DNA of 64,000 bases from Bacillus spongiae (GCF_037120725.1 NZ_JBBAXC010000001.1:248001-312000), one strand, 5' to 3'. Shown: positions 26,780 through 38,900, counted from the first letter of the stretch. A program made the numbers and translations. Notes: generated by a model from the sequence alone, not told the origin.

Positions 26780-27758
26780 CCTGAGAGGGGACGATTTTTA
26801 TAATCGTCTCCTTTTATATTTTCAATCGGAGCTTAATGTAAAAAATGGATACCTTCATTATTTAAAAAAAGGGAAATGGCTTCTTGCCTATAATACCGAA
26901 AAGTGGTTTGTTAAAGAGTATAGAAAAGAATCGCATTTTCTTTCACAGTTTATGTTAAATAACAACCTATCTAAAGATGGCTTTCCATTCAATGTGAATT
27001 TCCATCCGATTCATTATAGGAAGAAACTGTGTTTCGAAGGGAAATATTATGGATTATATTACTGGGTAGATTCCTCATCATTAGATTATCGTCTGTATGA
27101 TGATCGACATAAAGCGCTAAAAGTTTTATCGGCTTTTCATAAGTACACAAATCAATATGTCTATCATTTACAACCGTATATACCAACTTTTAACCTTTTA
27201 GAAAAATGGAGGAAAAGGCAAAAAGAATTTTTGAAAAATGCTCCATATTTTCGATTGTTCATTCCAGAATCCATGTTAGCAACGTTTCTATACTGGGGAA
27301 ATTATTCGCTTCAAAAGCTAGCAGAAATGGAAGAATTATGGGTGAAAAAAGATGTATGTGTAGTTCATGGAGATGTTGCCCATCATAATTTTATAAAAAA
27401 CAAAGAAAACGACTGTTATTTAATTGACTTTGATTTGATTGCAATAGCGCCTAAGATTGTGGATGATTTACAGTTATCAAACCGATTTTTACATGCGATT
27501 AACTGGGATAGCCAGGCGCTTTGGGCGCATGATCTCCTGTATAAATACAAATCGAATTTACCCTTCTTATATGGTCTATTTTATCCGACTGGGATATACC
27601 GAGAATGGAATCGGTTTAGACGACTTGATATACAAACTCAACTGGCAACCTGGCCGTTTCTTCAGCAAATGACCTTTAAGAAGCACCATAACAGAATAAT
27701 CTTCTTACAGAAAACAGGCGAGCTCATTCAAGAGTTGGAAAAAAAATCAATTAAATAA
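26763..27758 (+). CDS. CotS/YutH-family spore coat kinase-like protein
   Basis: About 331 residues with the aminoglycoside-phosphotransferase/choline-kinase fold. A C-terminal catalytic loop VVHGDVAHHNFI (HGDxxxxN, about 207-218) and a metal site LIDFDLIA (about 229-236) are intact. The family includes CotS, YutH and YsxE, which are spore coat-associated kinase-like proteins of unclear substrate. The start is uncertain: ATG 26763 and ATG 26757 both lie inside the end of safA with no good ribosome binding site, so translation is probably coupled to safA. It sits where coxA follows safA in B. subtilis; here the lipoprotein comes next. Confidence 0.8.
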   Translation: MNSTGSLRGDDFYNRLLLYFQSELNVKNGYLHYLKKGKWLLAYNTEKWFVKEYRKESHFLSQFMLNNNLSKDGFPFNVNFHPIHYRKKLCFEGKYYGLYYWVDSSSLDYRLYDDRHKALKVLSAFHKYTNQYVYHLQPYIPTFNLLEKWRKRQKEFLKNAPYFRLFIPESMLATFLYWGNYSLQKLAEMEELWVKKDVCVVHGDVAHHNFIKNKENDCYLIDFDLIAIAPKIVDDLQLSNRFLHAINWDSQALWAHDLLYKYKSNLPFLYGLFYPTGIYREWNRFRRLDIQTQLATWPFLQQMTFKKHHNRIIFLQKTGELIQELEKKSIK

Positions 27759-27848
27759 GTCAATTTTATCCTTGTATGTTTACGGATGATCCTCTAAAAA
27801 CTAAAAAGGAGCAAAGTTTGCTCATTTTAAGATTGGAGGAGAAGGTGC

Positions 27849-28475
27849 ATGAGAAAACGTTCGTATATGCTATTTAGTATCTTGCTCACCACATTTATTT
27901 TCGGCGGATGTCAAGGGACAGAAGAGATAGATGAACGTACAAATCTTTATGGAGCAGCGCAATATGATTCAAATTGGAAGCATGGTGGTCCAATGAGAAT
28001 TATGTATGATTCTCCTGAAGGAAAAGAAAGGGAGGTCGTACGTGAGAATGCAAACGGAGAGATAATAGATAACAATCAAGATAATAATTATCATGGGCAT
28101 TGGGATTCTATTTCTACAAAGGCAAAAAACTCCTACTATGCTGCTTATAACGGAAAATTTGTTGAAGAAATAAGCATACTTGCTTCTTCAGTCGAAAATG
28201 TAAATGAGGCTAGAGTGATTGTCGATAGAAATGTGGCAATCATTGGTCTTGATTTAGTAGAAAATGACCAAAGAAGTAAACAACAAACGGAAGAGAGAGT
28301 AGCAGCAGCGGTTGATCCATATATTGATGGAAAACAACTTTATATAGATTCAACCTATGGAAACTTTGCTCGAATAAAGGTAATTGATAATGACCTTCGT
28401 GATGGGGGACCGAAAAGATTTCTCGCTAAAGATGTGGAAAATTTAATTAAAAGCTTGAAAGCAGAGGTCGAATAA
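27849..28475 (+). CDS. YhcN/YlaJ-family sporulation lipoprotein
   Basis: 208 residues. A lipoprotein signal peptide ends at FIFGGC (lipobox, cysteine 21). The mature part has the YhcN/YlaJ domain, with IDRNVAIIGLDL-type strands and a late VDPYIDGKQLYIDSTYGN stretch. Such proteins are found in spore membranes or cortex; B. subtilis CoxA, in the matching chromosomal place, belongs to the same family. It starts at ATG 27849 after TTGGAGGAGAAGG. Confidence 0.85.
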   Translation: MRKRSYMLFSILLTTFIFGGCQGTEEIDERTNLYGAAQYDSNWKHGGPMRIMYDSPEGKEREVVRENANGEIIDNNQDNNYHGHWDSISTKAKNSYYAAYNGKFVEEISILASSVENVNEARVIVDRNVAIIGLDLVENDQRSKQQTEERVAAAVDPYIDGKQLYIDSTYGNFARIKVIDNDLRDGGPKRFLAKDVENLIKSLKAEVE

Positions 28476-28486
28476 AATTTAACTTT

Positions 28487-28520
28487 AAAGCGAACTTAGC
28501 GATGCTAAGTTCGCTTTTGT
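28487..28520 (+). terminator. terminator after the lipoprotein gene
   Basis: AAGCGAACTTAGC pairs with GCTAAGTTCGCTT across a 3-nt loop, followed by TTGTTTT. Confidence 0.9.
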
Positions 28521-28632
28521 TTTAAAATAAGTACTTCCTAAGTATTGTAAGACACTTAAAAAGAAGAATATCCATGGTGAATATTGGGAAACCTTTAGAT
28601 GAAGCAAATAGAATGTATTAGAGGTGGTCAGA

Positions 28633-29175
28633 ATGATTAGAGCTTTTCGTATTTTGTACATGAGTCTATTGATTGTTACTATAACAGTATTTAATTTAGA
28701 TCAATCTGTTTGTGGGGCTACTGATTCTCAAGCAAATACAGAAAAGCACGATTCAACAGAGGTGGCGCCAGCTCATCAAATTACAGTTATTCTTGAAAGG
28801 TTATATTTAGATGGTGAAAGCAGTAAAGAGGTTGTTACAAAAACCATTTGGTCAATGGAAGATTTTTGGTCAGAGTATGAAAAATGGAATTTAGTAGAGA
28901 TGAATGAAGAGGTTGCGATTTTTCAACAGCAGATGAATGATATTTCTCCTTTGTTAAAAAGTAATGGATATTTTGGCATAACAGAGGGTGGAGTGTTAAC
29001 AATTTTTAATGGAAAGCCTGACAAGTCAAATGTAATTCAATCTTTTTTCCAAATAGATATACCTAAGCTGGAAAGTAAAACGCAAAAAGAGCTAGTGAAA
29101 GGTATTCCAATCAAATCAAAAGAAGAGTATAATGAAGTATTAGATGTTTTTAAACCGTATAAAAAAAATCGTTAA
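28633..29175 (+). CDS. bofC: BofC, forespore regulator of the sigma-K checkpoint
   Basis: 180 residues. A signal peptide (about 1-30) leads to a secreted protein with an N-terminal BofC domain (ITVILERLYLDGESSKEVV, about 55-73) and a C-terminal part with a YFGITEGGVLTIFNG-type strand set. BofC slows SpoIVB, the protease that signals across the intermembrane space to SpoIVFA/SpoIVFB encoded at 11.6-13.2 kb. ATG 28633 is preceded by AGAGGTGG; GTG 28624 lies in that site. Confidence 0.86.
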   Translation: MIRAFRILYMSLLIVTITVFNLDQSVCGATDSQANTEKHDSTEVAPAHQITVILERLYLDGESSKEVVTKTIWSMEDFWSEYEKWNLVEMNEEVAIFQQQMNDISPLLKSNGYFGITEGGVLTIFNGKPDKSNVIQSFFQIDIPKLESKTQKELVKGIPIKSKEEYNEVLDVFKPYKKNR

Positions 29176-29210
29176 ACGAGAAAGAAAAAATAATGTTTTT
29201 CAGTTATACT

Positions 29211-29256
29211 AACAAAAGAAAAGGCACCCTAGGAAAGGTCGCCTTTTTCTTTTGTT
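29211..29256 (+). terminator. terminator between bofC and ruvA
   Basis: AACAAAAGAAAAGGC pairs with GCCTTTTTCTTTTGTT (one extra base), with an inner ACC/GGT pair. The A-rich and T-rich outer arms could terminate on either strand. Confidence 0.8.
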
Positions 29257-29369
29257 ATTTTTTTGATAAAATAAGAACAAATGTTTCGGGGGAATTCGTC
29301 ATCGATGTAGTTTGTAATTGTTAAAAAAGATGATATGATACTATTTGTTAACCTTAAGGAGAGAAAATC

Positions 29370-29975
29370 ATGTATGAATATATAAAAGGGACGGTTCAAT
29401 ACGTTGGTCCTGAATATGTCGTGATTGAAACTGGAGAAATTGGATATAAAATATTTGCACCAAACCCATTCTCCTTTTCACCTTATCAACATAAAACGAT
29501 TCAAGTCTTTACATACCAACATGTTCGCGAGGATTTAATCGCTTTGTATGGATTTTTATCAAGAGAAGAAAAACTATTGTTTATGAAACTATTGAATGTT
29601 TCAGGAATTGGGCCTAAAGGGGCTCTTGCTATTTTAGCATCTGGCGAAGTTCAGGCTGTGATCCATGCCATTGAAAATGAGAATGAAGCGTTTCTTGTCA
29701 AATTTCCTGGTGTCGGTAAGAAGACGGCAAGACAAATGATATTAGACTTAAAAGGAAAATTACAAGACGTTGTTCCTGATTACTTCCCTAATTTATTTCA
29801 ATCAGATGTGGAGGAAGCTTCAGCGGAACAAGCGGATATGGAAGAAGCAATTCTTGCATTAAAGGCACTAGGTTATTCCGAAAGGGAACTTAAGAGGATA
29901 CAACCTAAATTAGCAAAAGAAAATCTTAATACAGATGAATACATTAAAAAAGGGTTACAGCTTCTTCTAAAATAA
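29370..29975 (+). CDS. ruvA: Holliday junction branch migration protein RuvA
   Basis: 201 residues. An OB-fold N-terminus ([20 protein letters not shown]), two helix-hairpin-helix motifs ([16 protein letters not shown], about 75-90, and [20 protein letters not shown], about 110-129) and the RuvB-binding C-terminal helix bundle. It holds the four-way junction for RuvB. ATG 29370 follows AAGGAGAG. ruvB follows after 19 bp. Confidence 0.97.
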   Translation: MYEYIKGTVQYVGPEYVVIETGEIGYKIFAPNPFSFSPYQHKTIQVFTYQHVREDLIALYGFLSREEKLLFMKLLNVSGIGPKGALAILASGEVQAVIHAIENENEAFLVKFPGVGKKTARQMILDLKGKLQDVVPDYFPNLFQSDVEEASAEQADMEEAILALKALGYSERELKRIQPKLAKENLNTDEYIKKGLQLLLK

Positions 29976-29994
29976 AGAAAGGAGGTAATTCTAT

Positions 29995-30999
29995 ATGGAG
30001 GATCGGCTAGTTTCCAACGATATCGAATTAGGAGAAATAAACTTTGAACAATCCCTTCGCCCTAAAACGTTACGTCAATATATTGGTCAAGATAAAGTAA
30101 AAAAGAATCTTGAGGTATTTATTGAAGCTGCCAAACTTCGGGAGGAGACGTTGGATCACGTTTTATTATATGGACCTCCAGGCTTAGGGAAAACAACTCT
30201 TGCTGCGGTGATTGCTAATGAAATGGGAGTACAATTAAGAACGACATCAGGACCAGCAATTGAACGTCCAGGAGACTTAGCAGCTGTTTTAACAGCACTT
30301 GAACCAGGAGATGTCCTGTTTATTGATGAAATCCATCGATTGCAACGTTCTATTGAAGAGGTTCTTTATCCTGCAATGGAAGATTTCTGTTTGGATATTT
30401 TGATAGGGAAAGGACCGTCGGCCAGGTCGGTTCGCCTTGATCTTCCACCATTTACGTTAGTTGGGGCTACGACAAGAGCTGGTTCTTTATCTGCTCCACT
30501 TCGAGATCGTTTTGGTGTTCTTAGCCGCTTAGAGTATTATGAAGAGGCTCAACTTCAAGATATTGTTCAGCGGACATCAGAAATATTAGAAACAGAAATT
30601 ACGGAAGAAGCAGCAGGGGAAATCGCTAGAAGATCGAGAGGAACTCCTCGAATTGCAAACAGGCTTCTACGTAGGGTTCGTGACTTCGCACAAGTAAGAG
30701 GAGATGGAATGGTTACAACTCAGCTTACCATCGATGCGTTAAATTTACTTCAAGTCGATTCAGTAGGCTTAGACCATATTGACCATAAGCTTTTACGTGC
30801 CATAATCGAAAGGTTTAGAGGAGGGCCAGTTGGCCTTGATACGATTGCAGCTAGCATTGGAGAGGAATCCCATACAATTGAAGATGTTTATGAACCATAT
30901 TTATTACAAATTGGGTTTTTACAACGTACTCCTAGGGGAAGAATGGTAACAGATCTTGTCTATCGTCATTTAGGAATGGAGATACCTAAAGAAGAGTAG
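29995..30999 (+). CDS. ruvB: Holliday junction helicase RuvB
   Basis: 334 residues, identical in length to B. subtilis RuvB. Walker [12 protein letters not shown] (about 60-70), Walker B FIDEIHRL (about 109-116), sensor 1 GATTRAGSL and the arginine finger in LRDRFG are present, then a C-terminal winged helix. It is the hexameric AAA+ motor of the RuvAB complex. Confidence 0.98.
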   Translation: MEDRLVSNDIELGEINFEQSLRPKTLRQYIGQDKVKKNLEVFIEAAKLREETLDHVLLYGPPGLGKTTLAAVIANEMGVQLRTTSGPAIERPGDLAAVLTALEPGDVLFIDEIHRLQRSIEEVLYPAMEDFCLDILIGKGPSARSVRLDLPPFTLVGATTRAGSLSAPLRDRFGVLSRLEYYEEAQLQDIVQRTSEILETEITEEAAGEIARRSRGTPRIANRLLRRVRDFAQVRGDGMVTTQLTIDALNLLQVDSVGLDHIDHKLLRAIIERFRGGPVGLDTIAASIGEESHTIEDVYEPYLLQIGFLQRTPRGRMVTDLVYRHLGMEIPKEE

Positions 31000-31138
31000 T
31001 ATTTTTTACTACGAGAAGAGAATACTGAATGAAAAATAAAACGTTTCACAGTCAATATTATTATTTATTGAACTATAATATAGGGTTACTATAGCTAGTA
31101 TATTGAACTAGAGAAAAACAGATTGAAGGGTGACAGCA

Positions 31139-33335
<2,197 letters not shown>

Positions 33336-33361
33336 TAGGCTATTTGAAAGGAGGAGTTATT

Positions 33362-33634
33362 TTGGCTACATTGATTAATTTATCACCGATCATTTTAATG
33401 TTTGTGTTATTTTATTTCCTGTTAATTCGTCCGCAACAAAAGCGTCAAAAAGCGACAATGCAAATGCAGAATGAGCTTCAAAAAGGGGACAAAATTGTGA
33501 CGATTGGTGGTCTACATGGTATTGTAGACGCTATTGATGAAGGAAAGATTGTTATGGTTTGTGGAGATAAAACACGTCTTACATATGACCGAAATGCAGT
33601 TCGTGAAGTGATTGAAAAAGGAAAGTCTATGTAA
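33362..33634 (+). CDS. yajC: Sec translocase accessory subunit YajC
   Basis: 90 residues. One N-terminal membrane helix (SPIILMFVLFYFLLIRPQQK, about 7-26) with the hallmark RPQQKRQK, then a soluble beta-rich domain with GDKIVTIGGLHGIV (about 44-57). It associates with SecDF, encoded at 38.9 kb. TTG 33362 is well spaced from GGAGGAG; an upstream in-frame TTG at 33344 precedes that site. Confidence 0.94.
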   Translation: MATLINLSPIILMFVLFYFLLIRPQQKRQKATMQMQNELQKGDKIVTIGGLHGIVDAIDEGKIVMVCGDKTRLTYDRNAVREVIEKGKSM

Positions 33635-33641
33635 TATGAAG

Positions 33642-33683
33642 AACGAAAGATGTAGCATTAATGCTGCATCTTTCGTTTTGTTT
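33642..33683 (+). terminator. terminator after yajC
   Basis: AACGAAAGATGTAGCA pairs with TGCTGCATCTTTCGTT (one G-U) across a TTAA loop, followed by TTGTTT. Confidence 0.9.
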
Positions 33684-33782
33684 ATAGTGAGGGTCGTTTG
33701 TATAAACAGGTTCGCTGTCAATGGAATGGTTATCACAACCTTTCAGCAGTGAATGTAAGGTTCATGAAACTAAATAGTAATA

Positions 33783-34169
33783 TTATGCACTACTCCTTCC
33801 TCCGCTCACATTTACTCCTAATATTCCTCCCATCATCGCAGTTACAATATAGCAAATATGATAGACTACCTCTTGAAGTGTAAATAATTGATCATACCCT
33901 AAATAACGAAATGATAAAACGAGTAGGGAGAATAAACCGCCAGTAAGCGTCCCAAAAAGCCAACCTTTTTCTTTGGCTTTACCACCTGTAATAAACCCAC
34001 CGCTAAAAAGAGCAATAAATGAAACAATCGTAATGAATAAAGAAATGGAACTTTCTTGGAGGTTAGTGAATCGAAGGATAGTAGCAAATATAGCAGAAAA
34101 AACAATAGCAATCCCTAAAATTGTAGCTAAACCAAATAACACGGCTCCGCCTAGCTTCTTAACTTCCAT
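33783..34169 (-). CDS. yrzE: YrzE-like TIGR04086 family membrane protein
   Basis: 128 residues with four membrane segments: LGGAVLFGLATILGIAIVF, LFITIVSFIALFSGGFITGG, GWLFGTLTGGLFSLLVLSF and a final glycine-rich VTAMMGGILGVNVSGG. The four-helix glycine-rich layout and its place beside yajC and yrbG match B. subtilis YrzE, whose function is unknown. The start at 34169 is set by AAAGGGGAG upstream. Confidence 0.82.
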   Translation of the reverse strand: MEVKKLGGAVLFGLATILGIAIVFSAIFATILRFTNLQESSISLFITIVSFIALFSGGFITGGKAKEKGWLFGTLTGGLFSLLVLSFRYLGYDQLFTLQEVVYHICYIVTAMMGGILGVNVSGGRSSA

Positions 34170-34319
34170 CAGCATTCTCCCCTTTTCGTCTATTTGCAAG
34201 TAATCTACAAAACAAACATATTTAGTACAAGCATATTCTGCAAAAAGAAAAAAAGACTATAAATTTTATTGGGCCAAGCATCATACAATACGATGAGTGG
34301 AGAAAAGGAGAGGGCGAAT

Positions 34320-35609
34320 ATGATTGCTTACCTGGTGGGATTTGTTTTTGTCATCACCTATATATTTTTGATTACTGAAAAATGGAACCGAGTGCTCGCT
34401 TCCTTATCAGGTGGTGTATGTATGTTGCTAATTGGCGCATATTCGATTGAAAAAGCTCTATTTACATACATTGACTGGAAAACGATTACGTTGCTATTTT
34501 CCATGATGCTGATTGTAACCGTTACGAGTAAAACAGGGTTCTTTGAGTATTTAGCCATTGTACTTGCTCAACTTGTTCATGGGAACGGTGTTGCGTTATT
34601 AATTGTATTCGCTTTATTATCAGCAATCGGATCTGCGTTTTTAGCGAATGTGACGGTGGCCATGCTGTTAGTTCCGATTTTATTTACTCTAATAAAAATA
34701 TTAAATATTCCCGCTATCCCCTTTTTGGTTATCATGATACTTTCCTGTAATATTGGTGGAACGGCTACTTTAATTGGGGATCCACCCAATATGATGATTG
34801 GTCAAGCTGTTGAACATTTTACGTTTAATGCCTTTATAGTCAATCTACTACCCATTTCTGCTGTTATACTCCTTGTAACCATTCTATTTTTAAGTTTAGC
34901 GTATCGGAAAAGACTGGTGGTTTCTCCTCAAAATCAATTAAAATTAAAACGATTGAAGCCTAGGTCATATTTACAAAAAGATAAGGGGTTAGTGGTTTCT
35001 CTTTCTGTCTTACTAGTAGTATTAATCGGATTTGCACTTCATCCCATATTGCATCTAGATGTTACGACGGTCGCTTTGGCTGGTGCCGTTTTACTGTTAG
35101 GACTTTTGGAAAGAACCTACCAACCAGAGCAGCTATTAAAAGATATAGAATGGGGAACATTGTTTTTCTTTATCGGGTTATTTATGCTCGTAGGTGGGTT
35201 GGAGGAATCAGGATTTATTGATGAGGTTGCAAGAGAGATATTAATGTTAACCGAAGGTGATATGAAGACAACAGCATTTGTCATTTTATGGGGGACGGGT
35301 ATCCTATCCGCAATTATTGATAATATTCCATTTGTCGCAGCCATGATTCCTGTTATTCAAGAATTTAAAGAATTTGGAATGGTCAATATGGATCCACTAT
35401 GGTGGTCATTGGCACTAGGTGCTTGCTTAGGAGGGAATGGGACACTACTAGGATCTTCATCAAATTTAGTCATTGTTGGCCTCGCTGCTAAGGAGAAAGT
35501 AAAAATTCAATTTAAGGAATACTTGGTTATCGGTATCCCTATTACAATCCTCTCTTTGGCTATATCCACGTTATACGTATATTTTAAGTATATAAAGCCC
35601 TTCTTTTAA
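34320..35609 (+). CDS. ArsB/NhaD-type ion transporter permease
   Basis: 429 residues with about eleven or twelve membrane segments. The ion transporter superfamily signature LIGDPPNMMIGQAV (about 153-166) and its inverted-repeat partner LLGSSSNLVIVG (about 375-386) are clear, and a FLANVTVAMLLVP-type re-entrant region precedes the first. The family moves arsenite, citrate, sodium or other anions; the substrate here is unknown. There is no ars operon nearby. ATG 34320 follows AAAGGAGAGG. No gene of this kind occupies this position in B. subtilis 168. Confidence 0.85.
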   Translation: MIAYLVGFVFVITYIFLITEKWNRVLASLSGGVCMLLIGAYSIEKALFTYIDWKTITLLFSMMLIVTVTSKTGFFEYLAIVLAQLVHGNGVALLIVFALLSAIGSAFLANVTVAMLLVPILFTLIKILNIPAIPFLVIMILSCNIGGTATLIGDPPNMMIGQAVEHFTFNAFIVNLLPISAVILLVTILFLSLAYRKRLVVSPQNQLKLKRLKPRSYLQKDKGLVVSLSVLLVVLIGFALHPILHLDVTTVALAGAVLLLGLLERTYQPEQLLKDIEWGTLFFFIGLFMLVGGLEESGFIDEVAREILMLTEGDMKTTAFVILWGTGILSAIIDNIPFVAAMIPVIQEFKEFGMVNMDPLWWSLALGACLGGNGTLLGSSSNLVIVGLAAKEKVKIQFKEYLVIGIPITILSLAISTLYVYFKYIKPFF

Positions 35610-35672
35610 TAGGAGCGAATCTTTCAACAAAATACAACAATATAGGATAGCACCTGTAAATTCCTAGTCCAT

Positions 35673-35735
35673 ATGAATGAATAAATAAAAGCACTCCAAA
35701 ACAGTCGTTTTGGGTGCTTTTATTTATTCATTCAT
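35673..35735. terminator. long bidirectional inverted repeat/terminator
   Basis: Arms of about 30 bases (35673-35702 and 35707-35735) are complementary apart from one missing base, with a 4-nt AGTC loop. The inner part AAGCACTCCAAAAC/GTTTTGGGTGCTT is followed by TTTATTTATT. It is much longer than a typical terminator. Confidence 0.8.
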
Positions 35736-36131
35736 CCGGCGTATTGCTAGATTAGTCTAGTCTCTTTCCTGGCAAAGTGAACCGGATGAAATGATCTTAA
35801 TTCATTCTTTTAGGTACATCGATAGGTAGGAGGGGATAGGCTAGATCATTTTTCTCTGATTCTTCCTACCTTACATTGTATATTGCTTGCCCCTTTCACA
35901 ACGTGCCATGGAAAATCTAATGATTGATATTTGCTTTTATAATTCATAGTGTCTGTTATTCTGCCGGCTGTGACTAGCTCGAGTGAGATAATCTCCTTAC
36001 CATTTTTACTCTTTCGTGAGTATATGTATGTGCTCATTTGCAATCGAACAGTCGGTGGAATGAAATATATTCCATTATGAGTCTATTTTAAGTAAGCCAT
36101 ACTAATAGTCAGTCTTGAAGGAGGTAGAGAC
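35736..36131. other. intergenic stretch before yrbG
   Basis: About 400 bp. A minus-strand frame of 65 codons (35846-36043) is open and basic (MSTYIYSRKSKNGKEIISLE) but starts at TTG without a binding site, so it may be a decayed small gene. Nothing else coherent is visible apart from the ribosome binding site for yrbG. Confidence 0.35.
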
Positions 36132-36788
36132 GTGAATGATTTGTTGCTAATCATATTTCGAACCATTTTTTTGTATGCAGTCATTATCTTGATTTTTCGG
36201 TTAATGGGGAAGCGGGAAATTGGAGAGCTTAGTATATTGGATTTAGTAGTATTTATCATGATTGCTGAGCTTGCTGTATTGGCCATTGAAAAACCTGATA
36301 CGTCTCTTCTTGAAGCCCTTCTTCCAATGGTTTGTTTAATGGTAATCCAAATTGTGACAGCTTGGTTTTCATTAAAGAGCAAAAAGTTCCGAGAGCTGAT
36401 GGATGGTAAGCCCACAATAATCATTAATCGTGGAAAAATTGACGAGAAAGCAATGAAAATGCAACGCTATAATTTTGATGACCTACTCCTTCAGCTACGC
36501 GAAAAAGACATTGATAACGTAGCGGAGGTCGAGTTTGCTATCCTTGAGCCATCTGGTAAGCTTTCTGTTTTTAAAAAAGACCCGGCAACAAAAAGCGGGG
36601 AGAAGGACCTTACTCTTCCACTTATATTAGACGGAGTCATTCAACAATCGCATTTAGGAAACATCGGTAAAGACAGCTCTTGGCTTAAGAAGGAGTTAAG
36701 GAAAAGAGGATATCCTTTAGTTGAAGATGTTTCCTTTTGTTCATTTCAAAATGGAGAGTTTTACATCGATTTAAGAGATGAAACTTGA
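36132..36788 (+). CDS. yrbG: DUF421 membrane protein YrbG
   Basis: 218 residues. Three membrane helices (about 5-22, 33-52, 60-80) precede a soluble YetF-like domain with [13 protein letters not shown] (about 90-102) and [14 protein letters not shown] (about 111-124). The family occurs in several copies in Bacillus; spore-germination or membrane roles have been suggested for some members. GTG 36132 follows GAAGGAGGTAG. Confidence 0.9.
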   Translation: MNDLLLIIFRTIFLYAVIILIFRLMGKREIGELSILDLVVFIMIAELAVLAIEKPDTSLLEALLPMVCLMVIQIVTAWFSLKSKKFRELMDGKPTIIINRGKIDEKAMKMQRYNFDDLLLQLREKDIDNVAEVEFAILEPSGKLSVFKKDPATKSGEKDLTLPLILDGVIQQSHLGNIGKDSSWLKKELRKRGYPLVEDVSFCSFQNGEFYIDLRDET

Positions 36789-36792
36789 ATGG

Positions 36793-38340
36793 TTAATGAA
36801 TATACCGATTTACAAAAGGAATTCGCTTTAAATCTTGCTTTGTAATTAAACCGAATAAATAAAGAAGAAAACAATAAAGTAAGGAAACGCTAGAAAGGCC
36901 AAGAAGGAGTCGAACTCCAGTAGCATTCCCAGTAAACAAATGTTCATAAGACCATGTTCCACCTATCACCACTAAAACACCGATGAAAGCAAGTTTTATA
37001 TAGTCCTTAACATAAAAGCTCATCGGTATTACTTTAAGCATTGTGGCAAAATGAAGCAAAGTAACAAGCATGAATCCAACAACGATTGAAATAGCGGCCC
37101 CGTAAATACCGAAAGCTGGTTGTGAGGCAAGTATAAAAATTAACCCGAGCTTGGCTGCTGCTCCAATTAAGCTGTTAATCATAGCGGCTCTAGCTAAGTT
37201 TAAAGCCTGTAAAACTGCTTGTAATGGACCTTGGTAATAATAAAAAAGGAAGAAGGGTGCCATTAACTTTATAAAGGGTGCAGCTTTGGTTGATCCGTAT
37301 ATTGTCTCCATTAATGGATAGGCAAAAATAAAGAGAAGGACAACAGCCAGTCCACCTGTCACTAAAGAGAATCGAAGAGCTTCCTGTAGCCTGATTCCAA
37401 CTACTGATAGCCTCTTTTGAGAGTATGCTTCGCTAATCGCGGGAACAAGGGATGTTGATAAAGAAACCGTAATAAAGGAGGGAAGAAATAGTAAAGGAAG
37501 TGCATAGCCCGTTAAGGAACCGTATTGTTTAGTTGCAGCAATTGTTGTAACGCCTGCTAGATACAAGCTATAGGAAACGATAATGGGTTCAAAGAACCAT
37601 GATAGAGAACCAATTAATCGACTACCTGTAGTAGGGATGGCTACCGTCAACAATTCAGTGAGCGTTTCTTTTCCTTTCGCTAATGAATTAAAAAAGTTTC
37701 TTCGCACTGGAAATTTCTTTTTCATTTTAAACATGGTAAACATATAGACTAGAGAAGCTAATTCTCCAAATACAGAAGCAGCCATTGCTCCAGCAGCAGC
37801 ATATTCAATACCGTAGGGGAGGAATGCTTTTGTCATGGCGGCAATCAGTATAATACGAACAACCTGCTCAATAACCTGTGAAATAGCGGCAGGTTTCATA
37901 TTTTGCCTACCTTGAAAATACCCCCGAATAACAGAAGAAACGGCAATAATAGGAATCACAGGTGCAATGGCAACTAGAGGGTAATAAATTCGATTATCGG
38001 TAAAAAGAACATCGGACAAGAAGGGCGCTAATAGGATAAGAGCTGGGGTGAAAATGAGTGATAAGCCAGTTGTTACACCAAGGGAAACAGCAAGAATTTT
38101 TTTTATTTTTTTTGTATTCTTTTGAGCTTCAGCTTCGGCAACACTTTTCGAGATGGCAACAGGGAGACCTAGTTGTGTAATGGTTATGACAAGTACTAAT
38201 GTGGGAAAGGCCATCATATAAAGACCTACGCCTTCCTCACCGATAAGTTTCGTAACGACTATCCTGTTAATAAAGCCGAGAATTCTTGTTATAAACGCTG
38301 CAAGCATTAAGATCATGGTACCTTTAAAAAACTTAGACAT
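36793..38340 (-). CDS. spoVB: SpoVB-type lipid II flippase-family protein
   Basis: 515 residues (518 in B. subtilis SpoVB) with about fourteen membrane helices of the MATE/MVF (MurJ-like) flippase superfamily. The N-terminus FKGTMILMLAAFITRILGF and GEEGVGLYMMAFP are typical. SpoVB is needed for spore cortex synthesis. It runs towards yrbG from the opposite strand, with only 4 bp between the stops, and its ATG 38340 lies 118 bp from divergent comN. Confidence 0.93.
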   Translation of the reverse strand: MSKFFKGTMILMLAAFITRILGFINRIVVTKLIGEEGVGLYMMAFPTLVLVITITQLGLPVAISKSVAEAEAQKNTKKIKKILAVSLGVTTGLSLIFTPALILLAPFLSDVLFTDNRIYYPLVAIAPVIPIIAVSSVIRGYFQGRQNMKPAAISQVIEQVVRIILIAAMTKAFLPYGIEYAAAGAMAASVFGELASLVYMFTMFKMKKKFPVRRNFFNSLAKGKETLTELLTVAIPTTGSRLIGSLSWFFEPIIVSYSLYLAGVTTIAATKQYGSLTGYALPLLFLPSFITVSLSTSLVPAISEAYSQKRLSVVGIRLQEALRFSLVTGGLAVVLLFIFAYPLMETIYGSTKAAPFIKLMAPFFLFYYYQGPLQAVLQALNLARAAMINSLIGAAAKLGLIFILASQPAFGIYGAAISIVVGFMLVTLLHFATMLKVIPMSFYVKDYIKLAFIGVLVVIGGTWSYEHLFTGNATGVRLLLGLSSVSLLYCFLLYLFGLITKQDLKRIPFVNRYIH

Positions 38341-38458
38341 GTGCCTCCCTGCCTTCTCAAAAATGGTAAATTAATATACAATGAAGTATATGCAGCAGGT
38401 TGGACAAAGCATGACAAGTTATTACCAATTCTTATATTGTAAATAAGGAGGGAACAGG

Positions 38459-38770
38459 ATGGAGAGGCATCCGTATGACTGTTATTTTGATTTGTTAACA
38501 CCCGTGCTAAATAGTAAATGTGAAGAATTGGAGCTATTAGATTATGGAAAAGTATCGAATCAAATGCTTTGGAGCTATCTAACAAGGAAAAAGTGGAAGA
38601 AAGCACAGGATAACCCCTGCTTTTCTGCACTTGTTAACGAGGTTTTGGCCGTAAAGCCTGGTGATTTTATGAATTTTCAAACCGTCGATGCGTTTCGATC
38701 TCCTAACTGGTTTACGGAGGTAGAAGAGGGAGACCTAAATGCTTTACTTTATGGAGAAAGGAAAATTTGA
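38459..38770 (+). CDS. comN: post-transcriptional regulator ComN (YrzD)
   Basis: A 103-residue soluble protein with WSYLTRKKWKK and KPGDFMNFQTVDAFRS blocks that match ComN/YrzD, which in B. subtilis controls comE operon mRNA together with DivIVA-dependent localisation. It sits between spoVB and secDF, as in B. subtilis. ATG 38459 follows AGGAGGGAACAGG. Confidence 0.85.
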   Translation: MERHPYDCYFDLLTPVLNSKCEELELLDYGKVSNQMLWSYLTRKKWKKAQDNPCFSALVNEVLAVKPGDFMNFQTVDAFRSPNWFTEVEEGDLNALLYGERKI

Positions 38771-38831
38771 AAATTTAGAAAATAAATTGACAGTCTATTT
38801 TTTCTAATTCATAATGTAAATGTTCGTAAAA

Positions 38832-38860
38832 TTCTGGTGGTGAGTTATACCAGATTTTTA
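38832..38860 (+). terminator. terminator before secDF
   Basis: TCTGGT (38833-38838) pairs with ACCAGA (38849-38854), followed by five T. The stem is short. Confidence 0.6.
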
Positions 38861-38900
38861 TCTTGATCGTAGGTTAATATAGGCAAGGAGGAATTACATA

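Noticed and set aside
35846-36043. 65-codon minus-strand frame before yrbG as a firm gene
   Set aside because: The composition is plausible, but it has a TTG start without a binding site and no recognised family, so it is mentioned only in the intergenic entry.
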